64,000 nucleotides of DNA from Actinobacillus seminis (GTDB lineage: Bacteria; Pseudomonadota; Gammaproteobacteria; Enterobacterales; Pasteurellaceae): contig NZ_NLFK01000005.1 of NCBI RefSeq assembly GCF_002263215.1, positions 1 to 64,000 on the forward strand, written 5' to 3'. The position numbers and the translations under genes were made by a program. Under the pieces are notes generated by a model. That model ran no database searches. It was given only the letters and a program-made list of their open reading frames with translations, and was not told where the DNA came from. How positions within the stretch are numbered: the first letter of the stretch is position 1; each line of letters opens with the position of its first letter. This document shows, in pieces, positions 1 to 10,019 of the stretch.

Positions 1-11
1 AAGGTTAGTAA

Positions 12-53
12 AAACTACGGATTAAACAAATCACAGACTTATGCACAGGTCAC
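12..53. repeat. 42-bp dispersed repeat, copy 1
   Basis: The same 42-bp sequence recurs at 10414-10455 with one mismatch. It contains TTATGCACAG, one base off a DnaA box. The two copies bracket the putA-to-inovirus region. It could be a dispersed intergenic element or the edge of a duplicated segment; its function is unknown. Confidence 0.6.
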
Positions 54-560
54 AAATACTACCATGGATGGATAAAATCCGGCATATCAAGACCTTGTCA
101 CAGTAAAAATACACAAGATATTCACGTAAATTTAGAAATGTAAATATAACTTAAGGAAATTTTTGCTTAACGAAATCAATTAAAGTGCGGTTATTTTTTT
201 ATCAGAAATATTGGCTCTATTTTGAAAAAATAAGATTGAGAATAAATGTTGATAACGCTACGTGAATTCTGATGAAAAATCAGGATAAAAAGTACAGAAA
301 TGTACAGATAATTAAAATGCTGTTAGCTTTGTTATTTCTGAAAAAATGTATTTCATGATAGTCGATAAGCAAAGTCAGGAAATTTAGCTTTTTTACATTT
401 TATTAACTCATATAAAATACATCAAATTCTCATGTGACAAGGTCACCTTTAAATTTAAAATCTTTGTTACTATTTTTATCTTTTTGTTTTTACTGTTATT
501 TTTCAATTGCTTTTGGTGTATTTTTAGCCTTTACACCTTGCTTTATGGTAAAAAATTATT
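54..560. other. A+T-rich intergenic region upstream of putA
   Basis: I find no coding potential here. A GTGAC-aa-GGTCAC inverted repeat lies at 434-446 and could be a regulator site. The CRP site and putA start lie just downstream. Nothing else is recognisable. Confidence 0.5.
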
Positions 561-576
561 TGTGATCCCTTTCACA
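561..576. promoter_or_regulatory. CRP (cAMP receptor protein) binding site upstream of putA
   Basis: The sequence TGTGATCCCTTTCACA is a TGTGA-N6-TCACA palindrome, matching the CRP consensus half-sites exactly. It sits about 85 bp before the putA start codon. Carbon-source control of proline catabolism fits what is known of put genes. Its activity here is inferred. Confidence 0.75.
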
Positions 577-659
577 AAAGCGAAATAAATCCATTTACTT
601 GTTGTGAGTTTATGATATTAATTAACGGTTCATTAACAAAAAATTTCATTGGAGGTCTT

Positions 660-3600
660 ATGACTTTTCAACTCGCAAATCCCCTCTCTGATTTACGTCG
701 GGAAATTACTCAATACTATCGAATTGATGAAAAAATTGCGGTCGATAATTTGCAAAAAACACTTATTTTCACGCCTGAGCAAGAAAAGACGATTACGCAA
801 AATGCGGTTGAATTAATTCAAAAAGTGCGCAAGATTAAGCAAAAACAATATGGTGTTGATGCCTTGATGCAAGAATTTTCCCTTGGTGATGAAGAAGGTA
901 TTGCGTTAATGTGTTTAGCGGAAGCATTATTGCGTATTCCTGATGATCAAACACGTGATGAGTTAATTTCTGATAAATTGAAAGAGGGTGATTGGAAATC
1001 CCACATTGGTAAGTCGAATTCTTTCTTTATTAATGCTGCCAGTTATGGGCTGCTGCTGGGAAAAAATATTAGTAACTTAGATGATCAACAGCTCTCCAAT
1101 GCCCTCACCAAAACCCTCACTCGTCTCACTACCCCTTTAATGCGCTTGGCAATGTTACGTGCCATGAAAATTTTGGGACAACAATTTGTCACCGGTATCA
1201 CAATAAATGATGCCCTTGAGCGTATTCGTAAAAAGTAAAAAAGGCTATAGTTTTTCTTTTGATATGTTGGGCGAAGCGGCTATGACTATGAAGGACGCCG
1301 ATCGCTATTTCCAAGATTATATTAATGCTATCAAAGCAGTTGGCGAAGAGGCGCAAGGAAAAGATATTTTTCGCGCCAATAGTGTTTCTATCAAACTTTC
1401 AGCGCTTCATCCCAAATATTATCGTGCCAAATATGAGCGCGTAATGAATGAACTTTATCCTCGCATTAAACAACTTTTTGTATTAGCAAACCAATATAAT
1501 ATTAGTGTTAACATTGATGCGGAAGAAGCCGGCCGCCTCGAACTATCCCTTGATTTAGTTGAAAAATTATTGGATGAACCGGAATTACAAGGTTATCGCG
1601 GAATTGGTTTTGTGATCCAAGCTTATTCTAAACGTTGCCCGAAAGTGATTGACTATTTGATTACCTTAGCGAGAGAAAAGCAGGCGTATTTGATGATCAG
1701 ATTGGTAAAAGGTGCTTATTGGGACAGCGAAATTAAATGGGCGCAAACTGATGGATTAAATGCCTTCCCTCTTTATACTCGAAAAAATCACACTGATATT
1801 TCCTATCTTGCCTGTGCGAAAAAATTGCTTGTGGCGCAAGATGTGATTTATCCGCAATTTGCCACCCATAATGTACAAACACTTTGTACGATCAATGAGT
1901 TAGGCAAAGGCAAAAAATTTGAGTTCCAATGCTTACATGGCATGGGCGAAACCTTGTATGACAATATTGCCGGCAAAGAAAATTTTGATCGCCCGGTGCG
2001 GATTTATGCACCGGTCGGTACTCATGAAACTTTACTGGCTTATTTGGTTCGTCGCCTATTGGAAAATGGTGCCAACTCCTCTTTTGTGCATCAATTAGTG
2101 GATGAAAATATTCCTGCCGAGCATTTGGTGGTGCCGCCTTGGAAGATTTATGCCTCATCTCAAGGGTTGCCAAATTTAGCAGTACAAACAGCGGATAAAC
2201 TGTTTTCTGATCGCAAAAATTCCTATGGCTTTGATTTAACGAATGAAATTGAATTAGCAAAATTGGAGCAAGAATTAAACGCAAGTCAAATTGAAAATGC
2301 ATATTCTTTGCTGAATATCACAGCGCAAGAAGATGCAAGCTTTCATGCTCCCGCACGGAATGTTTTCAATCCTGCTACGCAGCAACCGCTGGCGAAAATT
2401 CAATTTTTAAAGACAGAACAGGCAAAAAGCGTTTTCAATGCTGCAACTACTGATGAATGGAAAGCCAAAAGCGCGGTGGAAAAAGCGACGATTTTACGCA
2501 AAACCGCAGATCTTTATGAACAAAATTATGCTTTATTAATGAAATTAGCGGTTTTAGAAGCGGGCAAAACCTTACCGAATGCTATTGGCGAAGTGCGCGA
2601 AGCTGTAGATTTTCTACGTTATTATGCGGCGCAATTGGAAAAATTGGCAAGTTTAGATCAATTAGCCGAACCACGAGGCAAAGCGCTCTGTATTTCCCCA
2701 TGGAATTTCCCATTAGCGATTTTCACTGGGCAAATTTCCGCCAATTTAGCGGCGGGAAATGTGGTAATTGCTAAACCGGCAGAACAAACTTTATTAATTG
2801 CCTTTGCCGCAGTGCAATTATTTTACCAAGCCGGACTTCCCCGCTCCGCGTTGCAATTAGTGTTAGGTGATGGTGAGTTAGGCGCAGAATTGGTTAAACA
2901 ACCATTTAATGCGGTCGTCTTTACCGGTTCAACGGAAGTAGCAAAATTTATTAATACGCAATTGGCGCGACGTGATGATGAACCTTTATTGATCGCAGAA
3001 ACCGGTGGGCAAAATGTTTTGGTTGTGGACTCCTCTGCCTTGCCGGAACAAGTGGTGGCAGATGTATTAACTTCCGCCTTTGATTCAGCCGGTCAACGTT
3101 GTTCCGCGTTGCGTATCTTGTTGTTACAAGAAGATATCGCAGAAAAAATTTACCCAATGCTAACGCAAGCTATGCAAGAATTGTCAATCGGTAATCCGCA
3201 ATTTTTAGCTACGGATATTGGACCGGTGATCGATTTGGAGGCAAAACAGCGTTTGGAGCAACACAAAGCGAAAATGCGCCAAATTGCACAACGTTACGTC
3301 GAATTAGATACGCCGACAGATGGTCACTTTGTCGCCCCAGCGATTTATCAGCTCGCCGATTTATCACAACTTAACCAAGAGGTTTTTGGACCAATTTTAC
3401 ATATTGTCACCTACCAAAAATCTGAATTATCGACGCGTATTGATGAGGTCAACAATAAAGGATATGCTTTAACTGGCGGTTGCCATAGTCGCATTCTAAA
3501 GCAAGTTGACTTGGTGGAAAATCAATTAAAATGTGGGAATTTTTATGTAAACCGCAATATTATCGGTGCGGTTGTCGGCGTTCAACCTTTTGGTGGGCAT

Positions 3601-4116
3601 GGATTATCCGGAACCGGTCCGAAAGCCGGTGGCGAATTTTATTTACAACGCTTAACCCAAGCGAAACGCTACTACAGCGAGTTTGGACAAGCATCACATT
3701 TAGTCCATCAACGTCCGATTGTACCGAGTATCACCGGTGAAGAAAACTCCTTAGCCTATTTGCCTTGCGAAGTGGCTATTTTAAACGGGAATTTGGAACA
3801 AGCACGAAATGCAGCAGATAAATTACTATCCCAAGGCTTTCGTATTTTGGTGGAACCAAATCATCCGCTTGCAAATATAGCTGACAAAGGTATTCGCGTA
3901 TCAACGGAATTAGGTACCTGCCAAAAAGGAATTTATCTTGCGCCATTAAGTCAAGCGCAACGGATTTGGCTGGCTGAACATAGCAAGGCGATTTTTAAAT
4001 GTGTTGATTGGCAGCAAGAGCAAGACACCTTATTGTTATTTGACGAATTTTCACGTAGCGAAAATACCACTGCCGCCGGTGGAAACGCCTCTTTAATGGC
4101 GATGGAAGAACAATAA
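660..4116 (+). pseudogene. putA: Bifunctional proline dehydrogenase / P5C dehydrogenase PutA, frameshifted
   Basis: PutA oxidises proline to glutamate in two steps (FAD proline dehydrogenase, then NAD P5C dehydrogenase). The start at 660 is chosen because GGAGG precedes it at 651-655 and the product begins MTFQLANPLS. The first frame ends at 1238 after ALERIRKK; the rest continues in another frame (open from about 1207 to 4116) at KKGYSFSFDMLGEAA. The slip lies in the A-rich run near 1222-1236. The dehydrogenase motif RLVKGAYWD and the ALDH motifs FTGSTEVAKF, ETGGQN and GQRCSALR (catalytic Cys) are intact. The C-terminus has the PutA signature NTTAAGGNASLM. There is no N-terminal ribbon-helix-helix domain, so it would not autorepress as E. 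coli PutA does. The lesion is a real mutation or a homopolymer sequencing error. Confidence 0.9.
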
Positions 4117-4131
4117 TTTAGGAGCGTAATT

Positions 4132-5640
4132 ATGCAAAATTATCAAATTTATATCACCTTTGGTCTCTATTTAGTGATTATTTTAGGCATTGGCGTGTAT
4201 GCTTATCGTTCAACGAAAAACTTTGACGACTATATTTTGGGTGGACGTCGTATGGGCGGCTTTGTAACCGCCATGTCCGCCGGTGCATCCGATATGTCCG
4301 GTTGGTTATTGATGGGGCTGCCCGGTGCCATTTTTACCTTTGGTTTATCCGAAGCTTGGATTGCTATCGGCTTAACGATCGGAGCGTATTTAAATTACCG
4401 AGTAGTCGCGGCGCGCTTACGGATTTTTACCGAAAGCTACAACAACGCTTTAACGTTACCGGAATTTTTTGCACAACGTTTCCCTCGCCGAAAAAAAGCA
4501 TTAAAAATTATTTCATCTTCTATTATCTTGTTTTTCTTTACTATTTATTGTGCCTCCGGTGTGGTTGCCGGTGCGAAGTTGTTTCAAAGTTTGCTTGGTT
4601 TGGAATATTCCGGCGCACTTTGGCTCGGCGCATTAGCGACCATCATTTACACCTTTATCGGCGGTTATTTGGCTGTTTCTTGGAGCGACACAATTCAAGC
4701 AACCTTGATGATTTTTGCTCTATTATTAGCCCCGGTTATGGTGTTAATTCATCTTAGTTGGGATGAGATTGGAGTAGCGTTGGAAGCCAAATCACAACTC
4801 ACCCAAATCCCATATTCCGATTGGTTGTATAATGTTTCCGGTATCGGCGTCATTTCCGCTTTAGCTTGGGGATTGGGCTACTTTGGTCAACCGCATATCC
4901 TTGCCCGTTTTATGGCGGCAAGCTCAGTACAGGCTTTGGATAAAGCGAGAACCATCGGGATTACTTGGATGTTTTTATGCTTAGGCGGTGCGGTGGCGGT
5001 TGGCTATTTCGGTTTAGCCTATTTTACGGTCAATAATATTGCCTTGGATAATAGTGAAGCGATTTTTATCGAATTATCCAAATTAATGTTTAACCCATGG
5101 ATTGTCGGCATTGTATTATCGGCAATTTTAGCGGCGGTAATGAGTACGTTATCGGCGCAATTATTAATGTGTTCCGCGGCAATCACCGAAGATTTCTACA
5201 AAGGCTTTATCCGCAAAGATGCCTCTACGCAAGAATTGGTGTGGATTGGACGGATTATGGTATTAATCATCTCAGTCGTGGCAATTCTTATTGCTCAAGA
5301 TCCGAACTCTAAAGTGATGGGATTAGTATCTTATGCTTGGGCAGGCTTTGGCGCCGCATTCGGTCCGGTGGTGATTCTGTCCTTATTTAACCGTAACATC
5401 AGCTCAAAAGCCGCGTTATGGGGAATGTTATCCGGCTCAGTCACCGTTGTCGCTTGGTCTCCATTAATGAAGTATCTTGGTTGGGCAGATTTAGCAAAAC
5501 TTTACGAGATTATCCCCGGCTTCCTTATCTGTTCCTTTATTACACTCACCTCCTCTATCTTTGCGCCGGTACATCCGCAAGTCGCAGAACAATTTGATGC
5601 CGCATTAGCGGATTTTGAGCAGAAAAAAGCATCGAGTTAA
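4132..5640 (+). CDS. putP: Sodium/proline symporter PutP
   Basis: A 502-residue member of the solute:sodium symporter (SSS) family that imports L-proline with Na+ across the inner membrane. It is hydrophobic throughout, with about 13 membrane segments, and has the family region YILGGRRMGGFVTAMSAGAS near residues 35-55. The start follows GGAG at 4121-4124. It begins 15 bp after putA, so the two are almost certainly co-transcribed and supply and degrade proline together. It is intact although putA is frameshifted. Confidence 0.95.
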   Translation: MQNYQIYITFGLYLVIILGIGVYAYRSTKNFDDYILGGRRMGGFVTAMSAGASDMSGWLLMGLPGAIFTFGLSEAWIAIGLTIGAYLNYRVVAARLRIFTESYNNALTLPEFFAQRFPRRKKALKIISSSIILFFFTIYCASGVVAGAKLFQSLLGLEYSGALWLGALATIIYTFIGGYLAVSWSDTIQATLMIFALLLAPVMVLIHLSWDEIGVALEAKSQLTQIPYSDWLYNVSGIGVISALAWGLGYFGQPHILARFMAASSVQALDKARTIGITWMFLCLGGAVAVGYFGLAYFTVNNIALDNSEAIFIELSKLMFNPWIVGIVLSAILAAVMSTLSAQLLMCSAAITEDFYKGFIRKDASTQELVWIGRIMVLIISVVAILIAQDPNSKVMGLVSYAWAGFGAAFGPVVILSLFNRNISSKAALWGMLSGSVTVVAWSPLMKYLGWADLAKLYEIIPGFLICSFITLTSSIFAPVHPQVAEQFDAALADFEQKKASS

Positions 5641-5656
5641 TTTATCTCAAACTAAT

Positions 5657-5683
5657 AAAGGGGAAATTTAGTTTCCCCTTTTA
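5657..5683 (+). terminator. Rho-independent terminator after putP
   Basis: A 10-bp perfect stem AAAGGGGAAA / TTTCCCCTTT closes over a 5-nt loop and runs into T residues. It lies 17 bp after the putP stop. The A-rich 5' side makes it usable in both directions, so it may also end the convergent nuclease gene. Confidence 0.85.
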
Positions 5684-5698
5684 TCTATAACCGCTATT

Positions 5699-6816
5699 CT
5701 ATTGATCACTTTTCTTACGATTACAGCCTTTACACAACATTTGCCCATTGCTCAAATCTGTCTTACCGCCTTGCGACCAAGGGGTAATGTGATCAGCTTC
5801 CATTTGAGTAATTTCAAACATCTGTTTGCAATACGGACAAACGCCTTTTTGTCGTTCAAACAAAATCCGCTTATCTTTATCGCTAAAAGTGCGTAAATTC
5901 AAGTAACGTTCATCTCGTGTTAGCACATAAGCATAAACTCCAGCTTTTTTACTGACTTCATCATCTTCCATTAAGGTTTTGATTTCATTTTCAAGTGCGG
6001 TTGGATTTAAATCAGTATCTTTAAATTGATTATAAAACACTCCCCATTCCAAGCCTTTCATCTCTTTGCGATAAGTTGGAAATGTATTTTTTACCCAGTT
6101 AATCACTGACTGAAAATAATTCCATAATTTCGTGGAGTGCTCATCGTGTTGATGCAATGCCATATAGCTTTCAATGCTTTTATGTGGCTTATTTTCAGTG
6201 TCATTTTCGGTGCAGTAAATCCATTCTAATGCTGTTTGCAATAACTCTTGGCGAATAGGCGAACCTTTGACATATTTATCGCCTAGGTTGGATGCTACAC
6301 AACCTGATTTTGAAAAATAGCGTTTAGCATCGGTTAGCCAACTGCCCGCATAAACCGCATTACGTAACTCTTGGTCGGTCAGTTTTTCGCCTGCAATATT
6401 GATCGTCTTAAACCATTCCAGCTTTTCGCTATCCGTTCCCTCGCATTGATAAACAGTTAATTCATAATCCAAAAATACGTCTTGTTTGTCTTTGGGGAGA
6501 TTATGAAAATATTGATATTCAACCGAAAATCGCCTTTGACAAATTGGCAAATAGAAATCGTCCGTTGCTGTCCGTCTAATACTTCAAATGTGCCATCTTC
6601 ACGTTTTACCCAGTACATCACATTAAGCGGAAAACCTTTACGAACCGTATCAATCACGGCATTACGTTGTGCTTCTTTATAGACAAATTCACGCTGATAT
6701 TTGGGGCGAATATCTAGTTTGCCGTGATAACCTGTTACGCCGTTTTCGGCAGTGTCGGTATAATCAGCGACCAAATCACGTATTTTGATTTTAGCTAATT
6801 CGATTTTCATACTCAT
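5699..6816 (-). pseudogene. DUF262 / HNH nuclease (GmrSD-like), frameshifted
   Basis: The N-terminal part (6816 to about 6510) carries a DUF262 domain with the diagnostic DGQQRT nucleotide-binding motif. The C-terminal part (about 6520 to 5699) ends in an HNH nuclease fold with CPYC, ADHITPWSQGG and CKGC, a zinc-stapled His-Asn-His site. The two lie in different frames. Intact relatives read about GDFxLN-YQYFHNL, so one base is missing near 6506-6512. DUF262 proteins include the GmrSD and BrxU restriction enzymes and SspE. It starts 13 bp after the methyltransferase stop, so both form one operon. Whether it cuts modified or unmodified DNA cannot be read from sequence. Confidence 0.8.
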
Positions 6817-6828
6817 TTTATCCTTTTG

Positions 6829-7800
6829 TCATTTACGCTTAATTAAAATACGGGCATATAATTGCTTTCCGCCTATCAATCCACGATGCCTATTTTTCAT
6901 ATCCAATCGTAAATGATCAGTTTCTTGGCTTGTATCTCCACTATGCGTTTGACCAATAATTTCAAATTGATTAGGATTATATTTATCCAAAAAAGTAATC
7001 GGGACTCCCATTGCACCATCGTAATCCATCGGAATATCTTTTACTTTATTGACTTCAATCGCATCATAATTATCATATTTAGGATATTCTTCGGGCGAAT
7101 AAGTTTTATAAAGCAATAATTCTTCGTGCCGTTTGGCGTGCTCTAAATTGGTGAACCAACAAATATTTCCCAAACTACGCCATTTTTGTCCGGTTTCATC
7201 TTGCCAATAGCGCGTTGCTTTTTCTTCGTAAGAATCCGGTACTTTAAATGCCATATCGCCACTTTTATTGCCTAGCCAAATTTTATTTTCTTTAATTAGC
7301 TTAAAGGTTTCTTTATAAGTAATTGCATTTTGATTACCTACAATCACAAATTTTTTCTTATATTCCATTAACTGTGCGACATATTCACGGAATAGGGAGA
7401 AAGGTGGGTTTGTAATCACAATATCCGCTTGTTTGAGAATTTCTACACATTCAGGGCTACGAAAATCACCGTTTTGCGTTAAATGAATACGCTTAATGTC
7501 GGCAAAATCAATTTTGCCATCTGCATTTAAATCTAATTCACGGTCAATTTCTAATTTGTAAGTGGGGTGCTCTGCGTCAAAATGCGTGGCAATGAGTTTT
7601 TTAATGCCAAGATGTTCAAAATTGAGTGCAAAATAACGGAAAAAATTACTCTCTTCCGGATCGTCACAGTTGCAGAAAATAATTTTGTCTTTGAAATGTT
7701 GAGTGTAATGGCGTAATTCGTTTTCAATATCGACAAGTTGAGTGTAAAACTCGTCATTTTTCTCACGGTTAGCGCGGTGAAGATTTTTGTTACCTGCCAT
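6829..7800 (-). CDS. EcoRI-family adenine-specific DNA methyltransferase
   Basis: A 323-residue protein, close to the usual length of EcoRI-type N6-adenine methyltransferases. It opens with the substrate-loop-like KNDEFYTQ (about 14-21) and carries the catalytic motif IV NPPF at 131-134 within DIVITNPPFSLF. It transfers a methyl group from SAM to adenine. The start at 7800 follows AAGGCGG. No EcoRI-like nuclease is present; a DUF262-HNH nuclease follows as the second gene of the operon. The upstream region holds a (GTTTT)16 repeat, so expression may be phase variable. The target sequence is unknown. Confidence 0.85.
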   Translation of the reverse strand: MAGNKNLHRANREKNDEFYTQLVDIENELRHYTQHFKDKIIFCNCDDPEESNFFRYFALNFEHLGIKKLIATHFDAEHPTYKLEIDRELDLNADGKIDFADIKRIHLTQNGDFRSPECVEILKQADIVITNPPFSLFREYVAQLMEYKKKFVIVGNQNAITYKETFKLIKENKIWLGNKSGDMAFKVPDSYEEKATRYWQDETGQKWRSLGNICWFTNLEHAKRHEELLLYKTYSPEEYPKYDNYDAIEVNKVKDIPMDYDGAMGVPITFLDKYNPNQFEIIGQTHSGDTSQETDHLRLDMKNRHRGLIGGKQLYARILIKRK

Positions 7801-7861
7801 TATGCCACCGCCTTTTTATTTTCAAAAAGGCTTGACAGGCAAGCGATTGATTTTAAACTAC

Positions 7862-7941
7862 GTTTTGTTTTGTTTTGTTTTGTTTTGTTTTGTTTTGTTT
7901 TGTTTTGTTTTGTTTTGTTTTGTTTTGTTTTGTTTTGTTTT
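7862..7941. repeat. (GTTTT)16 pentanucleotide repeat upstream of the methyltransferase
   Basis: Sixteen perfect GTTTT units (AAAAC on the coding strand of the methyltransferase) end 61 bp before its start codon. An in-frame TAA between repeat and ATG shows the tract is not coding. On the minus strand TTGACA (7970-7965) and TAAAAT (7949-7944), 15 bp apart, lie just beyond the repeat, so the tract would be in the 5' leader; a nearer promoter with its -35 region inside the tract is also possible. Such tracts change length by slippage in Pasteurellaceae and switch expression. Confidence 0.9.
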
Positions 7942-8049
7942 GCATTTTAACCTCACTATATAAATGTCAAGTAAATTTTGATAAAAACACAAATAATCCG
8001 ATATCTGGTAAATATTTTATTTACTTCTTTTTTGTGACGATGTCACTCA

Positions 8050-9150
8050 TCATCCCAATAATTTCACGCCATATTCATACACTTGCTGCAACAACGCTAA
8101 TTTTTCCGGGTTATCTTGCTGTTCTTGAGCCAGTTTTTGCAAATCTTGCTCAAATTGTACCGCACTTTTTTCCAGCTTTCGCCGGCGGTATCTTTGCCAT
8201 TGCAGCTGTTCTGTACGCGTCAAGGTTTTATAAAAATGTCTGGCACGATAATGAAATAACAAGGGTGCTATGCGCTTGTCTTGGAAAGTTAATTGATGAT
8301 CTGATAATCTTTCCGGCGGTAAATCGCGCAAAATCGCCATATTATTTTTATCGTTATAACCAAAAAAGCCGCTGTATAATTCCGTTTCTACATTTTCACC
8401 GGGTTCAAATGACCGATCATCATTAAAAATTTCAATTACTTTATCCCGAATATTAATTTGGCGCAGTTTAGCCAAATTTTGCAAACAAAAGTCGCGATCA
8501 ATGCCCAAACGTTGCGCGTTTTCAGGTAATAAGGTTTTCGCCGGCGCTAAAATCGGACATTTATTAATATGCACCAATTTTAACGGAACCGGCAGCACAC
8601 CTTGCGCTTCAAGCGTGACTTTGGGCGTATATAAAATCTCGCGTAATTCCACCGCACTTTTCGTTAATAAGTCGCTGATATCGCGTGCTAAATCGCATAC
8701 AATAACCGCATTTTGATTGCTCGGATGCCATGCCAAAGGAACTACCCAACTGGTATTACCGCGATAATTGCCCAACATACCGGAAACGTGAACCAGCGGT
8801 GTTAATTTTGCAGTGTCAATCAGTTCTGCTAGAGATTTTTTATCTCGGTGCGTAAAAAAATAGTGAAATAATTTACTATCTATACTGTCAAAACCAAAAA
8901 GATTTTCTAACCTATTCCAACGACTTGGATTACCAGACATACGAATAACAGAGCCAGATATTTTTATGCTAACTTGATCACAATAACTACCTTTATGATG
9001 ATATGTACCAGTTCTCACACTTGTTTGTATTTCACCGGTATCTAAATGAATTCCTATCATTCCAAAATCAAAAATAGAACAAAGGATTGAATTTGGAATA
9101 TCAACTCCGAAATCCTGTTCTATCTCTAACCAGTCAATAAAGTAATTCAT
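8050..9150 (-). pseudogene. Chimera: inovirus-like replication protein N-terminus fused to a displaced SbcB C-terminus
   Basis: The 366-residue open frame has two unrelated parts. Residues 1 to about 90 resemble the start of filamentous-phage/plasmid replication initiators (MSGNPSRWNRLENLFGF-like block). From about residue 92 (KLFHYFF) onward it is the C-terminal part of exonuclease I, including VHVSGMLGNYRGNTSW and FHYRARHFYKTL. That part is clearly homologous to, but diverged from, the intact sbcB at 11717-13147. The junction is near 8870-8885. The nuclease half lacks the catalytic DEDD domain, so it cannot be an active exonuclease. It is probably a relic of element insertion; whether the fusion is expressed is unknown. 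Confidence 0.75.
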
Positions 9151-9153
9151 AAA

Positions 9154-9269
9154 TTGCTCACAGTTTCACAAGTGATAATAAAATAAATCAAAAAGCATTT
9201 GTGAGCAAGTGAAAATATTCACAAAACAAAAAATAATTTTGTGAGCTATTATATAGTTTCACAAGAAAC
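9154..9269. promoter_or_regulatory. Divergent operator array between the rep relic and the small regulator
   Basis: The region repeats TTTCACAAG and TGTGAGC half-sites in both orientations: TTGCTCACAGTTTCACAAG at about 9154-9172, TTTGTGAGCAAGTG with ATTCACAAA at 9198-9225, and TTTTGTGAGC with GTTTCACAAG at 9237-9265. This arrangement between divergent genes is what phage repressor operators look like. The regulator at 9293 is the likely binder; this is inferred. Confidence 0.55.
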
Positions 9270-9292
9270 CATTAACAAACAAAGAGAATGAG

Positions 9293-9526
9293 ATGAATAA
9301 ACGAAAAAATCTAGGTGTGCCTCCTGATACTCATATGAAAATTGAGAGAGTGGCTGTAGAAATTACTGCTAAAACGGGAAAAGTCACTAAATGGACTGAT
9401 GTGGTGAATTTTATGATTGATAACTATCTTAACGAAGCTAAATTAGATATGATCGGCAGGATTGACCCTCAATCGAAAGAAGCATTTATCGCAAATGCAG
9501 CATTCAGAGAGAATAAAAAACTCTAA
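9293..9526 (+). CDS. Small putative DNA-binding protein, divergent from inovirus rep
   Basis: A 77-residue protein that I do not recognise confidently. The segment VPPDTHMKIERVAVEITAK followed by a helix-rich stretch (TDVVNFMIDNYL) resembles ribbon-helix-helix proteins. It is transcribed away from the replication-gene relic, the position of the RstR-type repressor in CTX-like phages, and faces an array of repeated operators. A terminator follows directly. A role as element repressor is inferred from position. Confidence 0.6.
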   Translation: MNKRKNLGVPPDTHMKIERVAVEITAKTGKVTKWTDVVNFMIDNYLNEAKLDMIGRIDPQSKEAFIANAAFRENKKL

Positions 9527-9549
9527 AACTACCGCAGAATATTGTGGTA

Positions 9550-9584
9550 AAGTTCGGGTGTAACAGAACTTCCGAACTTTTTTG
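9550..9584 (+). terminator. Rho-independent terminator
   Basis: The stem AAGTTCGG (9550-9557) pairs with CCGAACTT (9572-9579) and is followed by TTTTT. It ends the small regulator transcript 24 bp after its stop. Confidence 0.75.
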
Positions 9585-9620
9585 AACAAAAAACAACCAT
9601 TGAAATATAAGGAAATTCAT

Positions 9621-9995
9621 ATGGATATTCTACAAGATACCAACAATATACTAAGCTTTATACTACAATCAATTTCTAGCAAATTTCTATTTTGGATATT
9701 ACTCATAGGTTCAGTCTATGTCCTGTTAAAATCATATGATAAAAATTGGACAAGATTATCCTGGCTGACTGCTACCATTAGCTTTTATATAGGAGTGATA
9801 GTTCCTATTTTAAATTGGAAATCTGGAGCTTATAAATGTATTGTACAAGGAGAAAAGACAAACCGTGGCGGATTGGATTTTTGTCGTGAAGGAATGTATG
9901 CATGGTATGGAGAAAACCTATGGCAATGGATTTTTGGAATAGCGATATTTCTTATTTTTATAGGATATTTTTATATAGATAGAGATAAATATTAG
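9621..9995 (+). CDS. Small membrane protein of unknown function
   Basis: A 124-residue protein that I do not recognise. The start at 9621 follows AAGGAAAT. It has three hydrophobic segments: about residues 20-35 (FLFWILLIGSVYVLL), 45-62 and 104-120 (WIFGIAIFLIFIGYFYI). Between the last two is a loop with three cysteines. It lies inside the element that split sbcB. A phage envelope or superinfection-exclusion role is possible but not supported by a motif. Confidence 0.6.
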   Translation: MDILQDTNNILSFILQSISSKFLFWILLIGSVYVLLKSYDKNWTRLSWLTATISFYIGVIVPILNWKSGAYKCIVQGEKTNRGGLDFCREGMYAWYGENLWQWIFGIAIFLIFIGYFYIDRDKY

Positions 9996-10019
9996 CTATC
10001 TGAAAAATTTCTTCCCTGA

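Noticed and set aside
5699-6816. Phase-variable switch in the DUF262-HNH gene
   Set aside because: The frame break is not in a repeat tract, so ordinary mutation or sequencing error is likelier than slippage control.
7862-7941. CRISPR-like tandem array
   Set aside because: The unit is 5 bp with no spacers. I found no repeat-spacer array or cas gene anywhere in the window.
7738-8426. Frames on the plus strand rich in Phe-Cys-Val-Leu
   Set aside because: They are translations of the (GTTTT)16 repeat and antisense of the SbcB part; not proteins.
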